The translations under genes and the position numbers were made by a program. 64,000 nt of DNA, taken from positions 32,332-96,331 of the forward strand of contig CAZKMA010000007.1 in assembly GCA_964553615.1 (NCBI GenBank), given 5' to 3'. The notes beneath the pieces were generated by a model. That model saw only the letters and a list, made by a program, of their open reading frames with translations. It had not been told where the DNA came from and made no database searches. The DNA comes from DATKUC01 sp964553615 (lineage in GTDB: Bacteria > Spirochaetota > Spirochaetia > DSM-27196 > DATKUC01). How positions within the stretch are numbered: the stretch's first letter is position 1; the number at the start of each line of letters is the position of its first letter. Of the stretch, positions 55,040 to 63,947 are shown one piece after another.

Positions 55040-56779
55040 ATGCCCCAGGTGGAAGACAGACTTTATCGAATCAGGCATTCAACTGCCCATGTCATGGCGG
55101 AAGCCGTGTTGCGGATTTTCCCCGATGCGAAAATTGCCATCGGTCCGCCTATCGAGAACGGGTTCTACTACGATTTCGATCTGCCCCGGCCGCTGAAGCC
55201 CGAGGATCTGACCGAGATCGAGCAAATCATGAAGCAGATCGTCAAGCAGGACAATCCGTTTGAAAAGCAGGTGATCTCACGGGACGAGGCAAAAGAGCGG
55301 TTCTCCGACCAGCCCTACAAACTCGAGCTCGTGGACGCAATTCCGGAAGGCGATGAGGTGTCGCTCTACACTCAGTCGAGCTTCACCGACCTCTGCCGCG
55401 GACCACACGTGGAGACAACGCGTCAGATCCATCCGAATGCGTTCAAGCTGCTGTCAATTGCGGGAGCCTACTGGCGCGGCGACGAGAAGCGGCCCATGCT
55501 GCAACGGATCTACGGCACCGCCTGGGAGAAGCCGGAGGATCTGAAGGCTTATCTGAACCACCTTGCTGAAGTCGAGAAACGGGATCACCGGAAGCTCGGA
55601 AAGGAGCTCGACCTTTTCTCAATACACGAGGAAGCGGGCCCGGGGCTCATCTACTGGCATCCGAAAGGCGGGCGGATCCGCCTGGAGGTGGAAAACTACT
55701 GGCGCACTGCCCATCAGCGCGGTGGGTACGAGATCCTCTATACCCCGCATCTTGGCAGGAGCTGGCTCTGGGAGACCTCCGGTCATCTCGTCAACTACAG
55801 GGACATCATGTACTCTCCGATGGACGTGGACGGGCAGGACTACTACGTCAAGCCAATGAATTGCCCTTTCCACATCATGATCTACAAGAACCAGAAGCGC
55901 TCCTATCGGGACCTTCCGCTGCGATGGGCGGAGCTCGGGACAGTGTATCGCTACGAACGGAGTGGCGTTCTGCATGGGCTCATGCGTGTCCGCGGATTCA
56001 CTCAGGACGACGCGCATATATTCTGCACCCCGGACCAGATTGAAGACGAAATTCTCGAGGTACTTCGATTTTCTTTGCGCATCTGGAAGGCGTTCGGTTT
56101 CTCGGACATCAAGGCGTACTTGTCCACCAGACCGGAGAAAGCCGTAGGAGACTCAGAGCGATGGAAGTTCGCCACCGAGACCCTGCGTCGTGCAGTCGAG
56201 ACCGAGGGACTTCCCTACGAGATGGATGAAGGCGGCGGAGCATTCTACGCTCCCAAGATTGATCTGAAGATTCGTGACGCACTCGGACGTGAGTGGCAGA
56301 TGACCACCGTCCAGTTTGACTGGAATCTGCCGGAGCGGTTCGACATGACTTTCGTTGACGCGGACGGCAAGGAGAAGCGCCCATACATGGTTCACCGGGC
56401 ACTGCTCGGGTCTCTGGAACGGTTCTTCGGCGTGCTGATTGAGCACTACGGCGGCGCGTTTCCTGTCTGGCTTGCCCCGGTTCAGGCGGTTGTTGTTCCG
56501 GTGGCACCGGCATTCAACGAGTATGCCGCAACGGTTGCACGGCGGCTTGTGGAAGAGGGGTATCGTGCCGAAGCGGATGTCGGAGACAGTCGTATGAACG
56601 CCAAGATCCGTGTTGCCCAGAAACAGAAGGTTCCTTACATGTTGATAGTCGGTGGAAACGAGCAGGAATCCGGCCAGGTCTCGGTCAGAACCCGGGATGG
56701 AGAGCAGATGAACGGGCTCACGCAGGACGCGTTCATTGGCCTGCTGAAACAGAAGGTCGAGCAGAAAGAGGTGATATAA
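55040..56779 (+). CDS. thrS: Threonyl-tRNA synthetase lacking the TGS domain
   Basis: Class II synthetase of 579 residues. It starts directly with the editing domain (HSTAHVMAEAVLRIFP; later DLCRGPHVETT), so the N-terminal TGS domain of the 640-residue E. coli enzyme is absent. The catalytic core has MNCPFHIMIYKNQKRSYRDL (zinc Cys) and YRYERSGVLHGLMRVRGFTQ, with motif 3 near MVHRALLGSLERFFG. The anticodon domain fills the last ~100 residues. GGGAGG lies 5 bases before the ATG. Expression is set by the T-box. Confidence 0.97.
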   Translation: MPQVEDRLYRIRHSTAHVMAEAVLRIFPDAKIAIGPPIENGFYYDFDLPRPLKPEDLTEIEQIMKQIVKQDNPFEKQVISRDEAKERFSDQPYKLELVDAIPEGDEVSLYTQSSFTDLCRGPHVETTRQIHPNAFKLLSIAGAYWRGDEKRPMLQRIYGTAWEKPEDLKAYLNHLAEVEKRDHRKLGKELDLFSIHEEAGPGLIYWHPKGGRIRLEVENYWRTAHQRGGYEILYTPHLGRSWLWETSGHLVNYRDIMYSPMDVDGQDYYVKPMNCPFHIMIYKNQKRSYRDLPLRWAELGTVYRYERSGVLHGLMRVRGFTQDDAHIFCTPDQIEDEILEVLRFSLRIWKAFGFSDIKAYLSTRPEKAVGDSERWKFATETLRRAVETEGLPYEMDEGGGAFYAPKIDLKIRDALGREWQMTTVQFDWNLPERFDMTFVDADGKEKRPYMVHRALLGSLERFFGVLIEHYGGAFPVWLAPVQAVVVPVAPAFNEYAATVARRLVEEGYRAEADVGDSRMNAKIRVAQKQKVPYMLIVGGNEQESGQVSVRTRDGEQMNGLTQDAFIGLLKQKVEQKEVI

Positions 56780-56815
56780 GAAGCCGAGCCTCGGTGGCCG
56801 CGGGAGGAGCAGTCA

Positions 56816-58177
56816 ATGATCGACAGAATTGTGAAGCGCGACGGGCGGATCGTTCCGTTTGACCGGGAGAAGATTGCGTTTGCCGTCATACGGGCGGCGG
56901 TCGCCGTCGGCGGGCGCAACCGGGATATCGCCGAGAACATTGCTGCAAAAGTGGTAGCGCTGCTCGAAAGCAGAATGGACGCGGAAGAGCGCGCTTCAAC
57001 GCGCCACGGCTCTTTTCCCACGGTCGAAGAGGTACAGGACGCGGTAGAGAAGATCCTTATCGAAGAGGGACACGCGAAGACCGCAAAAGCGTACATAATC
57101 TACCGTTATGAACACTCTCTCAAGCGTGCAGGGCGCGACAGTCTTACCTACTCATCAGAGAACGTACCGTACAAGAAGCTGTGGGAAACGCTCAGTTGGG
57201 CGGTGGACAATCAGTGTCACAGCCTCGCACAGATCCGCGCCTATTCGGAAGAGGGACGTTTCGCTGAGCTCGTTCAAAAATCCGAATCGTTTTATGCCAC
57301 GCAACTCGATCTGGCAGAAGAAGAGATTCGCAAGCGACTTGACGAAATTCGCGTCATTATCATATCAGGCCCCTCATCGTCCGGGAAAACTACCACGACT
57401 ATCAAACTGGGAGAGCGGCTCGCTCCTGCCGGAAAGAAGTTTGTCCCGCTCAATGTCGACCATTACTTTCTGGACCTTGCAGAGCACCCTCGCGACCCAC
57501 ACGGAGACTACGATTTCGAAACTCCGCAGGCGCTTGATCTTGCAACGCTCAATGACCATCTGAGTCGTCTGCTGCTTGGTGAGTCGGTGGAAATCCCATT
57601 CTACAATTTCAAGACTGGACGGCGCGAGGGAGTGTCCGAGACCATGCGGCTCGGATCCGGAGACATCATTCTCATCGACAGTCTCCACGGATTCCACGAG
57701 CCCATGACCGAAGCAGTTCCTCGGGAACAGAAGTTCAAGGTCTACATAGAGACGCTCGCACAGATGAAGGATGATGAACATCGCTATGTGCAGTGGAGCG
57801 ATATTCGAATGCTCAGACGGATGGTGCGTGACCACCAGTTCCGGAATTACAACCCTCGTCAGACGCTGCTGCACTGGTATCTGGTGCGCCGGAGTGAAAT
57901 GCGATACATCATCTCTCGCATCCGGCAGGCCGATGTAGTCGTCAATAGCTTCATGCCCTGCGAGTTGCCGTTGCTGAAGCGCCGCCTGGTTGGTCTTATC
58001 CCGGATTTTGTGCTTGAGCTTGCGGACGATCCGGATCGAATGGACGCACTGTCCCGTGCGCGCAGAGTCGAACACCTGTTCACTCAGGTGCCGGATCTGA
58101 CCGTGGAACAGGAAGCGACCGTGCCTGCCGACTCGCTCATGCGGGAGTTCATTGGCGGAAGCGTGTACTCATACTGA
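56816..58177 (+). CDS. ATP-cone/uridine-kinase-like fusion protein
   Basis: A 453-residue protein. Residues 1-100 form an ATP-cone (VKRDGRIVPFDREKIAFAVIRA, as in ribonucleotide reductases). A short linker with VPYKKLWETLSWAVDN follows, then a P-loop kinase domain (IISGPSSSGKTTTTIKLGER, LNVDHYFLD). Such kinases phosphorylate uridine or cytidine, and the cone may sense ATP/dATP. Substrate and control are unproven. It follows thrS by 36 bases and may be in the same transcript. Confidence 0.85.
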   Translation: MIDRIVKRDGRIVPFDREKIAFAVIRAAVAVGGRNRDIAENIAAKVVALLESRMDAEERASTRHGSFPTVEEVQDAVEKILIEEGHAKTAKAYIIYRYEHSLKRAGRDSLTYSSENVPYKKLWETLSWAVDNQCHSLAQIRAYSEEGRFAELVQKSESFYATQLDLAEEEIRKRLDEIRVIIISGPSSSGKTTTTIKLGERLAPAGKKFVPLNVDHYFLDLAEHPRDPHGDYDFETPQALDLATLNDHLSRLLLGESVEIPFYNFKTGRREGVSETMRLGSGDIILIDSLHGFHEPMTEAVPREQKFKVYIETLAQMKDDEHRYVQWSDIRMLRRMVRDHQFRNYNPRQTLLHWYLVRRSEMRYIISRIRQADVVVNSFMPCELPLLKRRLVGLIPDFVLELADDPDRMDALSRARRVEHLFTQVPDLTVEQEATVPADSLMREFIGGSVYSY

Positions 58178-58205
58178 GACGAATCTACACATGAAGGAGA
58201 ACGAA

Positions 58206-59729
58206 TTGGAATCATCCCTGAAACGGCTGAAAGAGCTCGATAGCGAAATTCAGGTCCTGTCCCATATCGCCGCCACCCTTGGCTGGGACCAGGAGACCTA
58301 TATGCCCGAGCGTGCAATAGGAGAGCGATCGGACCAGCTATCGGTTCTTGAGGCACTGTTGCACGAAAAGAAGACCTCGACTGAAATAGGTGATCTCCTG
58401 GCAAAACTTGGTGCCACCGAAGACAATCCGAAGGGCGACCCTGCGCTGCCGGATGTGGACCGTGCGCTGATTCGGACCATTCACCGTCAGTTCACGCGCG
58501 AGACGAAATTGCCAAAGAAGCTGGTGGTTCGGCTGGCCAAAATGACGAGTCTCGGGCAGGCTACCTGGGCTGAGGCGAGGAAACGGTCGGATTTCAACCA
58601 CTTTGCACCGGTTCTCAGGGATCTTGTGGACATTGTCCTCGAAGTTGCGGACCGGCTCGGCTACGAAGATCACCCGTACGACGCGCTTCTCGACGATTAC
58701 GAACCGTGGATGCGGACTCGGAAGGTTCAGGAGGTGTTCGGGCAGCTTCAGGGTGAGCTGGTGCCGTTGGTCGCGGCTATTCAGGGGGCGCCGCAGATCG
58801 ACGACTCGTTTCTGCATGCCGAGTTTCCGGTCCACCTGCAGGAGCAGTTTGGCCATTCGGTCCTGAAGAAGATGCTCTGGGAATATGACCGGGGACGTCT
58901 TGATGTGTCTGCTCATCCATTTACCACCACGCTCGGATCGGACGATGTTCGTCTTACCACCAGATATGAAGCGCGTAACTTCAAGAGCGGGTTGTTCAGC
59001 ATCATCCATGAAGCCGGGCACGGCCTGTACGAGCTCGGATTCGGCGAGGCCATCAGGGGATCGAGTCTGGCAAACGGTACCTCGCTTGGTATTCACGAGT
59101 CCCAGTCCCGGACATGGGAGAACATCATCGGCCGCAGCCTCCCGTTCTGGGAGTACTTCTATCCCAAGCTGGTGGAGACTTACCCGAAACAACTCGGTGG
59201 TCACAATCTCGATGCTTTCTACAAGGCCATCAACAAGGTGGAACCGTCTCACATCCGTGTGGATGCAGACGAGGTCACGTACAGCCTGCATATCATTCTC
59301 CGCTTCAATCTGGAGACCCGTCTGGTCAAGCGTGAGCTTTCAGTGAAGGACCTGCCCGAGGCGTGGCGGGAGGAATCCAGATCCTTGCTCGGAATAGTCC
59401 CGCCGACGGACGCCCTCGGCGTTCTCCAGGACATTCACTGGTCAATGGGGTCGCTTGGTTATTTTCCGACCTACGCGCTTGGAAACCTGTACGGGGCTCA
59501 GTTTGCTGCACGTATGAGAAAGGATATTCCTGATTTCGACTCGAGAATTGCAAAGGGTGACCTTTCGGTTGCGCTGGAATGGGTTCGAAAGAACATCCAC
59601 GTGCACGGGAGTGCCCTTACTGCAGCCGAGTTGATCGAAAAGGTCACCGGGGAGACGCTGAACGCGCGGTATTTCATAGACTATTTGAAGGAAAAATACC
59701 GACCCATCTACGGCCTCACGGGAATATGA
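58206..59729 (+). CDS. Carboxypeptidase Taq (M32 metallopeptidase)
   Basis: A 507-residue zinc carboxypeptidase. IIHEAGHGLYELGF carries the HExxH zinc motif (about residues 267-271); LGIHESQSRTWENIIGRS provides the third ligand Glu. The start is probably TTG 58206, with AAGGAG (58194-58199) six bases upstream; ATG 58191 lacks a ribosome site and contains that Shine-Dalgarno. It follows the kinase by 28 bases. The next gene overlaps its stop by ATGA. Confidence 0.94.
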   Translation: MESSLKRLKELDSEIQVLSHIAATLGWDQETYMPERAIGERSDQLSVLEALLHEKKTSTEIGDLLAKLGATEDNPKGDPALPDVDRALIRTIHRQFTRETKLPKKLVVRLAKMTSLGQATWAEARKRSDFNHFAPVLRDLVDIVLEVADRLGYEDHPYDALLDDYEPWMRTRKVQEVFGQLQGELVPLVAAIQGAPQIDDSFLHAEFPVHLQEQFGHSVLKKMLWEYDRGRLDVSAHPFTTTLGSDDVRLTTRYEARNFKSGLFSIIHEAGHGLYELGFGEAIRGSSLANGTSLGIHESQSRTWENIIGRSLPFWEYFYPKLVETYPKQLGGHNLDAFYKAINKVEPSHIRVDADEVTYSLHIILRFNLETRLVKRELSVKDLPEAWREESRSLLGIVPPTDALGVLQDIHWSMGSLGYFPTYALGNLYGAQFAARMRKDIPDFDSRIAKGDLSVALEWVRKNIHVHGSALTAAELIEKVTGETLNARYFIDYLKEKYRPIYGLTGI

Positions 59730-60574
59730 GCTACGTTCAGTATCTCGTTTCAACCCCGTTTACCTGGATAGCGCTTGCCGGGCTTTTCTTCGGCGCTGCA
59801 ATCAGTCGGGTCTCCCGGCCGGTAGCAAGCTACCAGAAACGTCGGAATCGGTCGCGCCGCAGACTGCGGCGCGGCGTGGCGGCGGCGGAACGCATCCGCG
59901 CTCGGATGTGGACACTCTTCTTTCTTGGTCTCTCGGCCTCGGTGCTGGCAGTTCTGTCAGCGGTCTTTGTCCCGGGACCGGAAAAGATTCTGGACCCGAA
60001 ACTGCCGTGGATGTTCGGCATGAGCGCATTGCTCGCCTTTGTCATGCTTCGGTTCAAGCGTTCGATTGGAATTCCGATGCTTATGCTCCTGTGCGTAGCC
60101 GCGCTGTTTCTCAACATAGCACTCGAACCATGGACGTTTATCAGACAGGAGACAACAATCCTGCAGTTCCGGGCGCTTGCAGTGAATCAGGACTCGCTGG
60201 ACATGGAGCTGACGATTCCGCGGCTCTCGTCGAGCAAGTCGTTCGTGCATGTGACCGGGCAGACAGTTCGGCCCGGCTTCGACACGCTTGAGTTCACGCC
60301 GTATCTGTTTTTTCTTGGAGGAACAGTTGCCTACCGGAATGCCGGGTTGAACTCTGCGGAGGGCGCCCGTGTCCCCGCGTCGTCCACCGGCAACTCTTTT
60401 CCCGAACGTGTCACCGGATACTTTGCCAGTCACACCTCGGCAATTCCCGGAGTACAGCTCCGACTCGTTGACGTTCGACCAGTAGCGCCCTTTCCGTTCG
60501 AGATATTCTCGGTCGTTCTTGCGCCCGATGGTACGTATACAGTCAAATCCTCTCGCCCGGGTTCGGGATCATAG
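59726..60574 (+). CDS. Hypothetical membrane protein coupled to the M32 peptidase
   Basis: A 282-residue protein with about four membrane helices in the first 140 residues (TWIALAGLFFGAAIS, LFFLGLSASVLAVLSAVF, MFGMSALLAFVML, IPMLMLLCVAALFLNIAL). A strongly basic loop (YQKRRNRSRRRLRRG) lies between helices 1 and 2. The C-terminal half is a soluble beta-rich domain. The family is not recognised. ATGA overlap with the peptidase gene. Confidence 0.75.
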   Translation: MSYVQYLVSTPFTWIALAGLFFGAAISRVSRPVASYQKRRNRSRRRLRRGVAAAERIRARMWTLFFLGLSASVLAVLSAVFVPGPEKILDPKLPWMFGMSALLAFVMLRFKRSIGIPMLMLLCVAALFLNIALEPWTFIRQETTILQFRALAVNQDSLDMELTIPRLSSSKSFVHVTGQTVRPGFDTLEFTPYLFFLGGTVAYRNAGLNSAEGARVPASSTGNSFPERVTGYFASHTSAIPGVQLRLVDVRPVAPFPFEIFSVVLAPDGTYTVKSSRPGSGS

Positions 60575-60632
60575 GTGGATCTTCCATTAACTCCTTGAAT
60601 CCGAACGCGTGCTGCCGATAGTAAAGGCAACC

Positions 60633-60938
60633 ATGTATATTACGCTGTACAAGTCCGACAGACGAGGGAATGTTCACTACTACACACTGCATAATCGGCA
60701 AGGGAACCTGTTTACCCCCTATTCCCTCACCCTCACATGGGGGCCATCCGTGTCCAATGGTCGGGAGAAGCTCGTCATTCTGGAGACGCGGAAGGAGATG
60801 GACGATCGAATCCGTTATCTGCTCCGGAGACGGATGAGAGAAGGCTACAGTGTCCTGTACAGCTATTTCCGGAAGGACGAGCACCGGTACGTGCGAGGCG
60901 CAACGATATCACGAAGAACACGCAGCGCCGCTTCCTGA
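60633..60938 (+). CDS. Small WGR-like protein
   Basis: A 101-residue protein reading like an isolated WGR domain: YITLYKSDRRGNVHYY strand, TLTWGPSVSNGREK (the WG core with Pro in place of Arg), and a helix RIRYLLRRRMREGYSVLYSY. WGR domains bind DNA or RNA ends in PARPs and other proteins. ATG 60633 has AAAGG (60623-60627) five bases upstream. It follows the membrane protein by 58 bases. Confidence 0.65.
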   Translation: MYITLYKSDRRGNVHYYTLHNRQGNLFTPYSLTLTWGPSVSNGREKLVILETRKEMDDRIRYLLRRRMREGYSVLYSYFRKDEHRYVRGATISRRTRSAAS

Positions 60939-60948
60939 TCAATTAACC

Positions 60949-61764
60949 TCAACCGTTCCTCGAATGTTTCAGCTTGCGCTCCTTGATCGCGGCAAGAAAC
61001 TCCCGTCCGAGTGTGTACATTTTCTCCCCGAGAGAGACTATCACAATGAACGCGCACACATATTCAAGGATGGGCAACAGTACGAGCATGGTCGGTTTGA
61101 AGCGATTCAGGAGCGAAAGCAACGCAAGCGCATAAACCACCATGGTAGCAAAAACCGATGCCTTTCCAATGAAATTACTCCCTGTCGTCACGCGGCCGCG
61201 ATATACGAGCAGGGTTGCCATTCCGACGAATTGAAAGCCGAGTCGTACGGAAATCAGGACGAAGAACCATGTGTGGATGAGGCGGAAATAGTTGAATGCT
61301 ATTGAAACCGCTATCAGGATTGCGTAGTCGCTTACGCTGTCCAGGTAGTTCCCTATCTTGGTGACCTGCTTCAAACGCCGGGAAATTTTTCCATCAAGAA
61401 AGTCGGAAATGAACGAAAGAACCACCAGAACAATAAGAATTGCAGTCACCGAGTAGTCGCGGGCAAGGATCAGGAGATAGAGGATCGATGGTGTTGCGCT
61501 GATTCGAAAGACTGAAAGAACATTCGGGATATTGATCCGTTCGAGACGTACACCGGATGGCATGATGGCGAAATCCTGCTTTCGGATAAGAAGCAGCCAG
61601 AGAAGCATTGCATGAACGGCAATCGCGACCGCGAAAAACGATTCAATACGGGGAAGCGGTACCCGGTAGACAGCGACAACGACAAGAATCAAAACCGTCT
61701 GAAGCACCAGGAACAGCAATACCGTGACAACAATGCTCCGGCCAAGTCGGCTATCCTGGCTCAA
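60949..61764 (-). CDS. CDP-alcohol phosphatidyltransferase
   Basis: Integral membrane enzyme of about 271 residues that transfers a phosphatidyl group to an alcohol. The motif D-x2-DG-x2-AR-x8-G-x3-D-x3-D is nearly complete (DFLDGKISRRLKQV, then GNYLDSVSDY), with Ser replacing Ala. The first ~90 residues add two helices. TTG 61764 has GAGGGGGG upstream and is the likely start, though the frame runs open to 61896. Substrate unknown. Divergent from pgsA. Confidence 0.85.
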   Translation of the reverse strand: MSQDSRLGRSIVVTVLLFLVLQTVLILVVVAVYRVPLPRIESFFAVAIAVHAMLLWLLLIRKQDFAIMPSGVRLERINIPNVLSVFRISATPSILYLLILARDYSVTAILIVLVVLSFISDFLDGKISRRLKQVTKIGNYLDSVSDYAILIAVSIAFNYFRLIHTWFFVLISVRLGFQFVGMATLLVYRGRVTTGSNFIGKASVFATMVVYALALLSLLNRFKPTMLVLLPILEYVCAFIVIVSLGEKMYTLGREFLAAIKERKLKHSRNG

Positions 61765-61990
61765 TGGCCCCCCCTCAACATGGGTCCTGTTGCGATATAT
61801 CCGCGGAACGAATGCAACTCCATCTCCCCAAGCCCGTAGAGTACGGGCGGATTGCCGACGTGTCAACACCGGCTGCGAAACGACGGCAATTCTCATTTTG
61901 ACACGGCAACGTCAACTGGCATGCTGTCGCGCGTCTGCCACCATGAGAATTGCTGGTTCCCGTCTGGGTTGCAGTTTCCGCCTGCGATGC

Positions 61991-62019
61991 TTGACATCGT
62001 ACCGGGCTGGCCGTAGCAT
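61991..62019 (+). promoter_or_regulatory. Promoter of pgsA (predicted leaderless)
   Basis: TTGACA (61991-61996), 17 bases, TAGCAT (62014-62019), then six bases and the ATG at 62026. Expected +1 is the A of the start codon. Confidence 0.6.
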
Positions 62020-62025
62020 GAAGCG

Positions 62026-62688
62026 ATGAACGTAGCGAACGCCCTCACAGTATCGCGTCTCTTTCTTGCGCCCATTTTCCTCCTGTTCTATTTTATCCCC
62101 ATATGGACAGGCGGACTCTTTACCGCTGGTTCGGTTGTTTTGCTCTGGCTTCTTTTCGCCGTTATCGAAGTCACCGACATCCTGGATGGGCACTATGCGC
62201 GTTCGCGAAACCAGGTGACGGACCTCGGGAAATTGCTGGATCCGTACGCGGACGTCATAAGCCGACTCACCTATTTTGTCTGCTTCGCGACAACCGGTCT
62301 AATGCCGGTATGGATGTTCGTCATCCTCATGTACCGGGAGTTTTCAATCGGCCTGATCCGGACAATGTTCTCGAAGTACGGTGTCGCACTTGCTGCCCGC
62401 CGCGGTGGCAAGACGAAGGCCCTGGCCTATTCGGTGTCCGGCGGCGCAGGACTTGTTATTCTCACCATGAATCGGCTCAAGTTATCCAGCGCGGTTGAGC
62501 CTGCGTTGAGAGTCGTAATGCTTGTTATCTTCTCAATTGCTGTCTTCTTCTCTCTTCTGTCACTGGCGGACTATCTGTCGGTCTTTTTTCGCGACCAGAA
62601 GCGACGGAACGCCGGTTCCCCCTCCCGCGCGGAAGGTGACCACGCAGTATCCGGGAGTTCGGCCGTACCACCGACCGGTGAAAAATGA
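62026..62688 (+). CDS. pgsA: CDP-diacylglycerol-glycerol-3-phosphate 3-phosphatidyltransferase
   Basis: Makes phosphatidylglycerol phosphate in the membrane. The 220 residues begin MNVANALTVSRLFLAPIF and contain the full CDP-alcohol motif DILDGHYARSRN with GKLLDPYADVISRLTYF. The C-terminal ~30 residues are hydrophilic. No ribosome site; promoter geometry predicts a leaderless message. The next gene overlaps by ATGA. Confidence 0.88.
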   Translation: MNVANALTVSRLFLAPIFLLFYFIPIWTGGLFTAGSVVLLWLLFAVIEVTDILDGHYARSRNQVTDLGKLLDPYADVISRLTYFVCFATTGLMPVWMFVILMYREFSIGLIRTMFSKYGVALAARRGGKTKALAYSVSGGAGLVILTMNRLKLSSAVEPALRVVMLVIFSIAVFFSLLSLADYLSVFFRDQKRRNAGSPSRAEGDHAVSGSSAVPPTGEK

Positions 62689-63491
62689 TTTCCCTCAAAG
62701 ATGTCGAGGACTCAGAGCTTGAGACGGTCGATTTTGTATTGACTGACATTGATGACACGATGACGAAAGACGGCAAGGTCTCCTGTGCGGCATACTGTGC
62801 GCTGTGGAAGCTGCATGACGCCGGTTTTCGCGTTATCCCCGTTACCGGCAGACCCGCCGGCTGGTGCGATCTCATTGCACGACAATGGCCCGTAGATGCT
62901 GTTATAGGCGAGAACGGTGCACTGGTGTTTTCCGTCGTGAATGGTCACCTCGAGCATCTGTATCACCCCTCAGTCGACCGGGAGCTCGCCTCCGCAAGAC
63001 TCCACGAAATTGCCGAGCGGGTTTACCAGGAAGTCCCCGGAACGCGTCCCGCGCTTGACCAGTTCAGTCGGATGTTTGACGTTGCCGTTGACTTTCGGGA
63101 GGAACCTCCTTTTCTCGACTACACTCAAGCGCAGCTCATCAAAGAGATTTTCGAACGCGAAGGGGCAACGGCCAAAATCAGCTCTATTCACGTAAACGCA
63201 TGGTTCGGTGCATACGACAAGCTGTCCATGACGAAGCATTTCTTCCGGACTCGCTATCAAATCGATCTTGAAGATCCGACACAAAATGGCCGCGTACTCT
63301 ACTGCGGCGACTCGCCGAACGACGAGCCCATGTTCGGCTTTTTTCATAATTCATGCGGTGTTGCGAATATCGAACCCTTCCGTGACTCCCTGCATCACCT
63401 TCCCCGATTTGTCACCGCAGCTTCCCACGGAGACGGATTCTCCGAGATGGCTGAGCACGTACGTTCTGTTCGGTCCCGACTAAATCGTTGA
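62685..63491 (+). CDS. HAD-IIB phosphatase
   Basis: A 268-residue HAD phosphatase of the Cof/sucrose-phosphatase-like group. Motif I is LTDIDDTMTKDG, motif II is PVTGRPAGWCD, the cap begins near IGENGAL, and motif IV is YCGDSPNDEPMFGFF. The substrate may be a sugar phosphate. It overlaps pgsA by ATGA. Confidence 0.88.
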   Translation: MISLKDVEDSELETVDFVLTDIDDTMTKDGKVSCAAYCALWKLHDAGFRVIPVTGRPAGWCDLIARQWPVDAVIGENGALVFSVVNGHLEHLYHPSVDRELASARLHEIAERVYQEVPGTRPALDQFSRMFDVAVDFREEPPFLDYTQAQLIKEIFEREGATAKISSIHVNAWFGAYDKLSMTKHFFRTRYQIDLEDPTQNGRVLYCGDSPNDEPMFGFFHNSCGVANIEPFRDSLHHLPRFVTAASHGDGFSEMAEHVRSVRSRLNR

Positions 63492-63515
63492 TCTCTCCTC
63501 TTTTACACGCGCCGC

Positions 63516-63544
63516 TTGACAGAGAAGGGCGCCAGGCTTATCAT
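63516..63544 (+). promoter_or_regulatory. Near-consensus promoter with no gene behind it
   Basis: TTGACA (63516-63521), 17 bases, TATCAT (63539-63544). The following ~180 bases carry no convincing reading frame or tRNA, but several inverted repeats, for example GCGAAAT-AG-ATTTCGC (63696-63711). It may drive a small RNA or be the first promoter of an rRNA operon. Confidence 0.55.
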
Positions 63545-63712
63545 GCTCCCACGAACCTGCATGTGGTGCCCCGGCGGCCGGTGACATCCAGTAAGGCTGA
63601 AAAAGGCAGGCAAAATGCGGCGAGTTCAAGCGCTCGTTGCTTAAGTTCAGTAGTTCAACACTTTCTTTTCAGGTGCTCCAGACCTTTGAAGCACCGCGAA
63701 ATAGATTTCGCC

Positions 63713-63760
63713 GAAATTATAAAAAGCCTATTGACGCGCGAGGGGGAAGTTCACTATACT
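63713..63760 (+). promoter_or_regulatory. rRNA-type promoter P1 with UP-like element
   Basis: An A/T-rich UP-like stretch (about 63713-63727) sits just before TTGACG (63731-63736), 18 bases, TATACT (63755-63760). Confidence 0.6.
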
Positions 63761-63878
63761 GTCCCTCGCATCAGCAAATGATGAAGATAAATCACCACGG
63801 ATAACCCTGCGAAAGTCTGGGTGTCTGCGGGATGCAGAGAGCCGGTTAACAAGTTTTTGACTTTTTTCCGACAAACGA

Positions 63879-63907
63879 TTGACAGAAAATGCGGGATCTG
63901 GTACAAA
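63879..63907 (+). promoter_or_regulatory. rRNA-type promoter P2
   Basis: TTGACA (63879-63884), 17 bases, TACAAA (63902-63907), about 100 bases before the window end. Confidence 0.55.
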
Positions 63908-63947
63908 TCAGTCCTTGCAAATACCGGGCCAAGTTGCTCGGTCAGGC

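Noticed and set aside
54876..55040. Translational (SD-sequestering) T-box, because GGTACC occurs in both the T-box and the ribosome site of thrS
   Set aside because: An exact antiterminator and a competing stem followed by six T residues explain the leader better as a transcriptional switch.
63545..63690. 4.5S, 6S or tmRNA gene after the 63516 promoter
   Set aside because: None of the conserved cores I know (SRP GGAAG loop, 6S bubble, tmRNA T-arm) is present. Left as an unnamed candidate transcript.
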